Part shown: in pieces, positions 56,169-64,000 of the stretch | How the letters are laid out: each line of letters opens with the position of its first letter | How positions within the stretch are numbered: the stretch's first letter is position 1 | DNA from: Chaenocephalus aceratus | Taxonomy: Eukaryota > Chordata > Actinopteri > Perciformes > Channichthyidae | DNA length: 64,000 bases | Assembly: GCA_023974075.1 (NCBI GenBank) | Contig: CM043785.1 | Span: 24,121,169-24,185,168 of the forward strand | Direction of reading: 5' to 3' | The notes under the pieces: generated by a model | Databases searched by the model: none | What the model was told of the DNA's origin: nothing | Seen by the model: the letters and a program-made list of their open reading frames with translations, nothing else | Translations under genes and position numbers: made by a program

Positions 56169-59168
56169 GTGTGTGTGTCTGCCCAAGGACAATTTAAGGT
56201 AAAACCTAATAGAGGTGTCATACATAATAACCTAATAAAAGTAAATGTAACAACTACTACAGTGCAACAAAACAGGAAGATTAAATGTGGTCTCTTAAAC
56301 ATAAGATCTCTAGCATCTAAAGCAATATTGGTAAATGATTTAATATCAGATTATAATATTGATATATGCTGTCTCACTGAAACTTGGTTGAGACATGAAG
56401 AATATGTCAGCATAAATGAGGCCACTCCACCCAGCCATGTCAACACTCATATTGCTCGAGGCACGGGCCGAGGAGGTGGAGTTGCAGCAATCTTTGACTC
56501 AAGTTTACTTATCAATACTAAACCAAAATGTAATTATACCTCTTTTGAAAGCCTCGTTTTTAGTCTTACGCATCCGACCTGGAAAACTTTGCAGCCAATC
56601 TTATTTGTTACAGTGTATCGTGCACCAGGTCCTTATTCAGAATTCTTATCAGAATTCTCTGAGTTTTTATCAACTTTGGTTCTTAAAACAGACAAAGTAA
56701 TTATCGTAGGTGACTTTAATATTCATGTTGACGATGATAAAAATAGCCTTACTGTTGCATTTAACTCTATATTAGATTCTGTTGGTTTCTGTCAGAGTGT
56801 AAATAAACCAACCCACTGTTATAATCACACTCTCGACCTTGTTCTGACTTATGGTATTGAAATTGAGCAACTATTAGTCGAACCGCATAATCCTGCTTTA
56901 TCCGACCATTTCTTAGTAACTTTTGAAGTACTGTTACTAGACTACAAAGCATTAGTCAAAAGCTCTTGCAGCAGAAACCTATCTGTTAGTGCTATAGCCA
57001 CATTTAAGGAAGAGATTCAACCAATACTTAACTCGATAGCATGTCTGCATGTAGGGGAGGAAACTTATACAAAATGTACACCACCCCAAATTGATCATGT
57101 TGTTGATAGTGCTATAGATGCGCTGCGAATAAAATTAGACTCTGTTGCTCCTTTGAAAAAGAAGAAAATAAAACAACATAGATTAGCTCCATGGCATAAT
57201 GCCGAAACCCGCAAAATAAAGCAAAAGTCTAGACAACTTGAAAGGATATGGCGTTCCACTAAACTTGAAGAATCTCGTTTAATTTGGCATATTACTCTCA
57301 ATGAATATAAGAAAGCACTGCGTAAAGCGAGAGCAGCCTACTACTCTTCATTAATAGATGAGAATAAGAATAATGCAAGATTTCTTTTCAGCACTGTAGC
57401 CAGGCTGACAGAGAGCCACAGCTCGATTGAGCCTTCTATTCCCTTAGCACTCAGTAGTAATGATTTTATGTGCTTTTTTAACGATAAAATTGTTACTCTT
57501 AGAAACAAAATTAATGACCTCTTGCCTTCGACCAGTATAGTGTTATCAACAGCTCCCGGAAACGTAAATTCTAATATTACACTAGATAGTAAACTAGAAT
57601 GCTTTTCAGCCATTAACCTTGAACAATTACATTCAATGATTCTCTCTTCTAAACCATCAACGTGCATGTTAGACCCAATTCCAACTAAGCTGTTGAAGGA
57701 AGTTTTTCCATTAATTAGCACTTCTTTATTAAATATTATGAATATGTCTTTATTATCAGGCTATGTTCCACAATCATTCAAAGTAGCAGTGATAAAACCG
57801 CTTCTTAAAAAGCACAACCTCGATCCAGAGGTTTTAGCCAACTATAGACCTATTTCTAATCTTCCGTTCCTCTCAAAAATTCTTGAGAAAGCGGTCGCAA
57901 AACAGTTGTGTGATTACTTAAAAAACAATGATTTATTTGAAGATTTTCAGTCTGGCTTTAGAACACATCATAGCACAGAGACAGCTCTGGTTAAAGTCAC
58001 AAGTGATATTCTAATGGCCTCGGACAGGGGACTTGTCTCTATTCTTGTTTTGCTCGATCTCAGTGCTGCATTTGATACTATCGACCATGATATCCTATTG
58101 CAAAGACTAGAGCACTTAGTTGGCATACAGGGAACTGCTTTAGGCTGGTTTAGGTCCTATCTATCTGAACGCTCTCAGTTTGTACGTGTTAACGATGAAT
58201 CTTCCACGCAAACCAAAGTTAGCCATGGAGTGCCACAGGGCTCAGTGCTCGGACCTATTTTGTTCACATTATATATGCTTCCGTTAGGCAATATTATAAG
58301 GAATCATTCTGTAAACTTTCATTGTTATGCGGATGATACTCAACTATATTTATCAATCAAGCCTGATGAAATTAATCATCTAAATAAAATTCAAGACTGC
58401 CTTAAGGACTTAAAAACGTGGATGACCTTAAACTTTTTGATGTTAAACACGACCAAAACTGAAGTTATTGTACTTGGCCCGAAGAATCTACGAAACAAAT
58501 TATCTAAAGACATACTAACTATGGATGGCATTAATTTGGCCTCCAGTGAGACTGTAAGGAATCTTGGTGTTATATTTGATCAGGATTTATCCTTTAACGC
58601 CCACATAAAATCAATTTCAAGGACCGCCTACTTCCATCTACGTAACATTGCAAAAATCAGGCATATCTTGCCTCAAAACGATGCAGAGAAACTAGTCCAT
58701 GCATTTGTTACTTCTAGGCTGGATTATTGTAACTCTTTATTATCAGGGAGTACCAAGAAGTCAATCAAGTCGCTTCAGCTGATTCAAAATGCTGCGGCTC
58801 GTGTACTAACCAGAGTTAGGAAAAGGGACCACATTACTCCTGTTCTGGCTGCCTTACACTGGCTCCCTATAGAACACAGGATAGAATTTAAAATTCTTCT
58901 TCTCGCCTACAAAGCCCTTAATGGGCAGGCGCCATCTTACCTTAAAGAACTCATTATACCCTACTGTCCTACTAGGGCATTGCGTTCCAAGAATGCAGGG
59001 TTGTTGGTTGTTCCTAGAATCTTTAAAAGTACAATGGGAGCCAGAGCCTTTTCTTATCAAGCTCCACATTTGTGGAATCAGCTTCCAGTTTGTGTTCGGG
59101 CGGCAGACACCCTATCCGTTTTTAAGAGTGCGCTTAAGACCTTCCTTTTTGATAAAGCTTATAGTTAG
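56169..59168 (+). CDS. L2 ORF2: APE-type endonuclease and reverse transcriptase, open frame
   Basis: This is a 999-codon open frame. The endonuclease has [12 protein letters not shown] (residues 40-51), LTETWLR with its catalytic Glu (71), RGGGVAAIF (101-109), [13 protein letters not shown] (178-189) and SDHFLV (245-250). The RT has [18 protein letters not shown] (about 559), [30 protein letters not shown] (catalytic Asp about 630), [16 protein letters not shown] and [10 protein letters not shown] (about 717), then [14 protein letters not shown] and the C-terminal helix region. No stop, no frameshift and all catalytic residues. The Met at 56169 is the first in frame; the true start may be later. 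ORF2 is expected to nick target DNA and reverse-transcribe the LINE RNA at the break in the nucleus. Confidence 0.9.
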   Translation: MCVSAQGQFKVKPNRGVIHNNLIKVNVTTTTVQQNRKIKCGLLNIRSLASKAILVNDLISDYNIDICCLTETWLRHEEYVSINEATPPSHVNTHIARGTGRGGGVAAIFDSSLLINTKPKCNYTSFESLVFSLTHPTWKTLQPILFVTVYRAPGPYSEFLSEFSEFLSTLVLKTDKVIIVGDFNIHVDDDKNSLTVAFNSILDSVGFCQSVNKPTHCYNHTLDLVLTYGIEIEQLLVEPHNPALSDHFLVTFEVLLLDYKALVKSSCSRNLSVSAIATFKEEIQPILNSIACLHVGEETYTKCTPPQIDHVVDSAIDALRIKLDSVAPLKKKKIKQHRLAPWHNAETRKIKQKSRQLERIWRSTKLEESRLIWHITLNEYKKALRKARAAYYSSLIDENKNNARFLFSTVARLTESHSSIEPSIPLALSSNDFMCFFNDKIVTLRNKINDLLPSTSIVLSTAPGNVNSNITLDSKLECFSAINLEQLHSMILSSKPSTCMLDPIPTKLLKEVFPLISTSLLNIMNMSLLSGYVPQSFKVAVIKPLLKKHNLDPEVLANYRPISNLPFLSKILEKAVAKQLCDYLKNNDLFEDFQSGFRTHHSTETALVKVTSDILMASDRGLVSILVLLDLSAAFDTIDHDILLQRLEHLVGIQGTALGWFRSYLSERSQFVRVNDESSTQTKVSHGVPQGSVLGPILFTLYMLPLGNIIRNHSVNFHCYADDTQLYLSIKPDEINHLNKIQDCLKDLKTWMTLNFLMLNTTKTEVIVLGPKNLRNKLSKDILTMDGINLASSETVRNLGVIFDQDLSFNAHIKSISRTAYFHLRNIAKIRHILPQNDAEKLVHAFVTSRLDYCNSLLSGSTKKSIKSLQLIQNAAARVLTRVRKRDHITPVLAALHWLPIEHRIEFKILLLAYKALNGQAPSYLKELIIPYCPTRALRSKNAGLLVVPRIFKSTMGARAFSYQAPHLWNQLPVCVRAADTLSVFKSALKTFLFDKAYS

Positions 59169-60025
59169 GGCTGATTAGATTCAGCCCCTAGTTTTGCTGA
59201 TATAGGCTTAGTTTGTCGGGGGACATCTTACTTCTTCCTTCTCTCTGTCTATACCCGTGTACACTCATGTTCCGATTAACCCAGCTTCCCAAAATGTCTT
59301 TCTTTTTGGTGTCTATATATACGCTGGGATCCGGAGTCATGGATGATCCTGCGGTCCTGTGTCCTGGATCACGAGCGCTGGATCTTGAGTCGTGGCTGTG
59401 GTCCTGGATCATAGGTCCTGGATGGATATCCTCGTGGATTCATTTTCCTATTATACACACATGCATTTCCAAACATTTGGACTACCTATGTTGCAAATGT
59501 ATTATCTTTTCAATTTACACACGGCATCTATTGCACGTCTGTCCGTCCTGGGAGAGGGATCCCTCCTCTGTTGCTCTCCCTGAGGTTTCTCCCATTTTTC
59601 CCTTTAAACTGGGTTTTCTTTGGAAGTTTTTCCTTGTACGATGTGAGGGTCTAAGGACAGAGGGTGTCGTATTGTCATACTGATATTCTGTACACACTGT
59701 GAAGACCACTGAGACAAATGTAACATTTGTGATATTGGGCTATATAAATAAACATTGATTGATTGATTGACCACTCTCGAGGCCCCCTGGTAGTCACACG
59801 GCTCCATAATATAACTGGCAAAATGTAAGAATTCCATGCATCGGCCTACAGTGGGAAAATTGTGTAATCTGTTGGAATAGAGTAGAAATATCAAATATCA
59901 CTACTTTTCTTCTAAATGAAATTCTGACATTACAAAATGCATAGTTTTACAATGGCAGTGAGATCAAAAAATGTGGTCTGAATGGAAATCAATGAGGCAT
60001 TTTTGAGAATGAAAATAATTAAATT

Positions 60026-60545
60026 AATGAAACAGGCGTTTAAAGGGTTAAAATCCTGAAAATGATTGAATGTTTGGTAGTTTTGAGTACGTTATAAGTT
60101 GTTTATGTGATTCATACAAACAAAAAGTAGAAAAAGATATTGATGTATGATGATTTAATAGCAGTTATTATGGGCGTGTACATTTTTGCCACGACGGTGT
60201 CTAGAGGTAGTATCTGACACTACGTACAAAATAATAATGCAGTGAAATCAATTTTGTTGCTAATCTTTGACACATCCAAGACTCTAATAACCACCAAAGT
60301 TCCATGCCTCTACTAATTATTATATTGAAAACAAATCTTTTTTTGTGTTTTTTTGTAATAAATAATGAAATAATTCAAATAATGAAACAGGCATGTAAAG
60401 GGTTAAAATCCTGAAAATTATTGAATGTTGGGTAGCTTTGAGTACGTTATAAGTTGTTTAAGTGATTCATGAAAAAAAAAATGTTGATGTATGATGATTT
60501 AATCGCAGTTATTATGGGCGTGTACATTTTTGCCAAGAAGGGGTC
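60026..60545. repeat. Direct duplication inside the right arm of the palindrome
   Basis: About 180 bp at 60026-60202 (AATGAAACAGGCGTTTAAAG ... TTATTATGGGCGTGTACATT) recur at 60379-60545 with several differences. A unique stretch of about 175 bp separates them. The left arm has one such copy only, so the arms differ in length. Confidence 0.75.
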
Positions 60546-60581
60546 CAAAGGTTGAAAATTCGAGGAGGGCACAAGGGTTAA

Positions 60582-61714
60582 CTTGCTTTTTTAAGAGATT
60601 TTCGAAAAAGTATTTGTCAGTGAGGTGTGTAAGTAGACTAAATAGAAAGTACTAAAGAGTATTTAACAACAACCAATACATGAATTGGTGGAAATAAGTA
60701 AAAATGACATTGCCAAATAATCAGGATCACTTTCCCTCACCACACATCTGCAACGATGGACTTAATGATGACTACATCTTGCTTAAGGCCTTACATTAGC
60801 CGGTGTATCTGCATATTGTAATGAACAGATCAGGAGATTTGGGTGTGGGCTCACGACAGAAACTGAGATAAATGCTTTGACAGGATGATTTCAGATGTTT
60901 AACCAGCAGAACAAAGGCGTGCTGATGCCTCCCCTCCCAGAGGCTTGTTCATGGTAGAGGGGGCAATGTAGAAGACACTCTTCTAAAAACAGTGCTTGAT
61001 GGAAAAATAAGCCTTTTTCACCTTGGTGCAGTGCCATGTTTTCTTAGTTTTGTATTCATTTCATTATTTATTAGTGTAAGTTAAACCGTCATGTGTAAGG
61101 ATCCCTACTACCCTTTCACCCATTTTCATCAAAGCTGGAAAGCTGCTGAAAGCTGTTTATAAATAGCCTACTAATAAAAACGTGATGAATAGTTATATTA
61201 AACCAACAAATATATATAAAAATAAAAAATATAGGGGGGAATAGGTTAGGAAGATGCAAGCAAATAATTTCTGAGTTGCCCCAGTTCATACCTGATATGT
61301 GTCAGTTTTAAAGACATTACATCCTGAAACCTGTGTGAGATGGATGATGACTACAGTCATGAGGGTCCCCAAACATTGCACTAAAATGGCAGTTTTTGTT
61401 TAATTGTTTATTTAGGATATAGTCTCAACATGTGATTTCAGCGACTGGACCCTTTTACCCCTCCTCTCTGGATTTAATGCCAAGATCGTTTATTGTATTT
61501 GTCTTGAAACATGTTGCAAGTAATAAGAGCTGACAGTAGATCTTAATAATATATGTTGAGGTTTCAGGCCGAGAAGATCTTTCCCGGGCTTTTCAGCGAC
61601 CACAAAAGGGGTGATTTGGAAAAAGAAAGAATCACACAATGTCAGACCTGAAATTCTGAAAAGTTATTCAAAGTTTTTTCAGTGGAAAACTTTGAATAAC
61701 TGCAGAAGAAAATA
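60582..61714. other. No gene recognised; AT-rich
   Basis: Only short ORFs, no motif and no obvious repeat except a polypurine tract at about 61232-61255. Confidence 0.4.
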
Positions 61715-62685
61715 GGGAGAAGGGGGTAAGTTGAACCACCCCCTGTAACCAGGCAACGCCTTATAGTTGTAATCAAGTGACCAGAAATGATGCAAGCTCC
61801 ACCCATTTCTCATTGCCTGTGAAAGAGAGATACTCATTGTGGTCTGGTAAGTAAACATTTTTACAAAAAAAGTGTTTTGCTTGTCAAAGTACATTTTCTA
61901 GATGTCAGCTATATCGGCTGTCATGTCAAAAAAAAATATCCAGGTTTAAACACATATATGTATACGTTGTATCCAGGTTTAAATACATATATGTATACGT
62001 TGATGTGTTGGCAGCGTACTAAAACCATGTGAATCATTAAGCTAAAGATGACTCTGAATTTTAATGCTAGGCTATTTTTTCTAAAATGGTGGTCATGGGG
62101 TAAAGTGAACCATGGGCCTTGGGGTAAGTTGAGCCAGTTTTTCAATGGAGAAATGAATGAAAGTAGGCCAAGTTGACAATAAGAGCTCATTGTAGGCTAC
62201 ATTTAAAGTTGAATTTACCCTGTCTTTGATTGGTAAGATGTATGAAATTGTATCACCATTTGTATGATTACTTTTCCTTTAACATGTTAAAAAAATCAAT
62301 CAATTCAATCGAAATTTATATTACAAATATTTGAAAAACTAAGCTTGTATTTGGTTTGTTATTTATAGTTTATAGTTACCTTTAAGATTTGTTGTAGGTA
62401 TGCCCAGGTTTGAACAGGTATGCCCAGGTTTGAACAGTGTTTGAACAATTTACCCCCTGACCTGGATCAACTTACCCTTACACTGGGGCAAGTTGAGCCA
62501 CAAGACTTTTTTTTGTTAAGAAGTAATATTTACACTGCCCTTGATCAAATATGAATTATTATCATTGCCATTGATAGGAGACATCCTGAATTATAGGTGT
62601 GTGTTTTCATTTTTACTACGTGTCATTTCTCCTTGCTTAGAGGACAGCATAATTAAAAAAATGTCTCAACTTACCCCACTTTCCC
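61715..62685. mobile_element. 971-bp MITE with GGGGTAAGTTGA ends and TA duplication
   Basis: The left end GGGAGAAGGGGGTAAGTTGA and the right end TCAACTTACCCCACTTTCCC are inverted and lie between TA dinucleotides (61713-61714 and 62686-62687). Further GGGGTAAGTTGA or GGGGTAAAGTGAACC blocks occur inside (62097, 62120, 62487). A 35-bp tandem pair lies at about 61942-62001 and a 21-bp pair at 62397-62437. There is no ORF. TA duplications suit the Tc1/mariner group. Confidence 0.7.
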
Positions 62686-62687
62686 TA

Positions 62688-64000
62688 CCACGTTTTAATC
62701 CTCTCTTTGTAACAGAAATAAAACAGGAAGTACATAATGTCAAGAGTATTTATCTTGTTTTCGTCAAAAATAGTGAAAATATATCATCTTTGTTTCCTGT
62801 GTGTGCAATGTATTGCTGTTAGAGAAAGGCATAATTTGGTATACCTTTAATGCACACATTCTAAAGCCTCTATGGTTTAGTAGTAACAAGGCAATATTTT
62901 TTCTAAGAGACCATAATGTCACGTGCATGGGTATTTCCAAGGATAACACCAGAACATTCTGTTCCTACCGTGAGGATATGTGTGTTTCACTGACAGTGAG
63001 CAGGTTCAACTGCATTGTCAAACATCTGACAATAAATGCCATTGACTGTTTTTGTATTCCCTTTTTGAAAAGGTTTGTGTAGGTTTCATATACTGGGTAG
63101 GCTGAAAAAAATAAAAATGATCACAGCAAAACACACCCAAGGTGTAATAGATCTAAATGCAAAAAGATGAAAAAGAAAAGTAAACAAAGTCTTATTACAT
63201 CTGTTTGAATCAAATATTTACTAACATATAATTTTGATAAATATAGGAACCTAACTAACATATGTACAACTTTATTTCATGTGTTACTGTAAAGAAATGC
63301 ATTGTGGTAAATGTATTATACACATATATAAGCTCATCACGTTGATGGGAACTCAGAAAAGGTCGGTCCTCTTGATTTTAAATCATGTTTCATTTAACAT
63401 ATTTTAGAAGTGTTCAAAAATAACTCATACCTCTATTTTCTTAGATCACAAAGTTGATATCTGGCACAAACAAAAAGAAAAATAAGTACACAAAACGAGG
63501 GGTATTCAGAGAGAAAACAAACAAAACAATGTAAACACATTTAACAAAAATAAGAAACAACCAATTTGGTCATTTCTATGTTGAAGACAGTTCTGAAAAC
63601 ATTGTGCAAAGTTATATTATCAGAATCAGAATACCTTTAATCGTACCGCAGAGGGGACATTTACATTTGTTCCAGCAGAAAAGAGCCAAAGACAGCTTAA
63701 TGTTTAACAAGAAGTATAGGAACGAATCTAATGAAAGACCCCCATTTGACTCCTTTAAGTCTGAATGGCTGTGACACACCATGCACACAAACTTACGACC
63801 GTAGTAAGGTAGCTTCAAAAAGTACAGGAATTTAAACCACTCTGACAATGAATCAGGTTTTCCAACATTCTGGAGACAAGTCTATCAGATGAGCATTCCA
63901 GGTACATGACTCACCCAGAGGAGTAGTCAAGAATTCCCTTTTTTCTTGTAAGCTAATACAAATATGCACATCAAAATGCATCCAATCGGTCACACAATTA
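62688..64000. other. No gene recognised; LINE-tail-like repeat at about 63617-63700
   Basis: Short ORFs without motifs. ATCAGAATCAGAATACCTTT then AATCGTACCGCAGAGGGGAC resembles the reverse complement of a fish LINE 3' end, on the minus strand. The rest is AT-rich and runs to the window edge. Confidence 0.4.

Larger units (their letters stand above)
55784..59770 (+). mobile_element. L2-clade LINE copy 2, near complete, ORF2 open
   Basis: It lies between CCAC repeats (55780-55783 and 59771-59774), a 4-bp duplication in the palindrome's CA tract. It has the end of ORF1, all of ORF2 and a 0.6-kb 3' UTR ending in TTGATTGATTGATTGA. The UTR carries GGGCTATATAAATAAACATT, the usual L2 3' end. Only the start of ORF1 and the promoter are missing. 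Confidence 0.9.
54219..60577. mobile_element. Large imperfect palindrome with piggyBac-like ends, split by L2 copy 2
   Basis: The left end CCCTTGTGCCCTCCTCG (54219) and the right end CGAGGAGGGCACAAGGG (60577) are inverted. The right flank is TTAA, the left CCTA, so a TTAA duplication is only half kept. Arms of about 0.64 kb (54219-54853) and 0.8 kb (59771-60577) pair along most of their length (CTCGAGAGTGG with CCACTCTCGAG; GGGTTAAAATCCTGAA with its complement). Without the LINE the element is about 2.4 kb. The minus-strand frame at 55042-55321 codes a Ser/Glu-rich segment (SDTECSLESSISLSSSDPSS), not recognised as transposase. The family is an inference from ends and TTAA. Confidence 0.6.

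Overview
This window looks like a gene-poor, transposon-rich stretch of a ray-finned (teleost) fish genome. The reasons are an intronless trace-amine-receptor-like GPCR, an L2-clade LINE in two nearly identical copies with a TTGA-repeat tail, a Rex3/RTE-type LINE tail ending in GATG repeats, DIRS-type retroelements with inverted terminal repeats, tRNA-derived SINEs, hAT/Harbinger/CACTA/piggyBac-like DNA transposons, and long CA/GT microsatellites. All calls come from reading the sequence and from family motifs I know; no database search was run.

Layout. 1-0.9 kb: exons of a decayed hAT-transposase-derived gene, minus strand. 2-8.8 kb: a foldback element, minisatellite, SINE, an internally deleted DIRS-like element with long inverted ends, and a 109-bp tandem duplication. 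9.0-10.1 kb: a TAAR-family receptor, minus strand, broken by two one-base insertions. 10.6-11.6 kb: a foldback element whose arms carry complementary GT/CA tracts. 13.4-21.4 kb: an 8-kb hAT element whose transposase frame is split by two later insertions (14235-18234 and 18541-19754), the first itself carrying LINE fragments and a Harbinger-like MITE.

24.7-40.9 kb: the main host gene, minus strand. It is a multi-exon secreted, probably GPI-anchored mucin-like protein. Its order is signal-peptide exon, short Ser/Thr exons, heptad repeats each with an N-glycosylation sequon, six three-exon SEA-like modules with a GSV motif, a 12-bp VNTR coding Thr-Ala-Ala-Pro repeats, and a hydrophobic C-terminal tail. 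Three of the modules are near-identical tandem copies. A 5.5-kb DIRS retrotransposon (33.5-39.0 kb) with inverted ends, an internal complementary region and degenerate gag, RT, RNase H and recombinase remnants sits inside the gene.

42.8-53.9 kb: sequence bounded by CACTGTAAA...TTTACAGTG, possibly one 11-kb CACTA/EnSpm-like element. It holds decayed SAMD3-like exons, a BED-finger fragment, a SINE split by a LINE, a Rex3-like LINE and a truncated L2 copy. 54.2-60.6 kb: a large imperfect palindrome with piggyBac-like ends, interrupted by a 4-kb L2 copy with an apparently intact endonuclease/RT ORF. 61.7-62.7 kb: a TA-flanked MITE. The rest is AT-rich DNA in which I see no gene.
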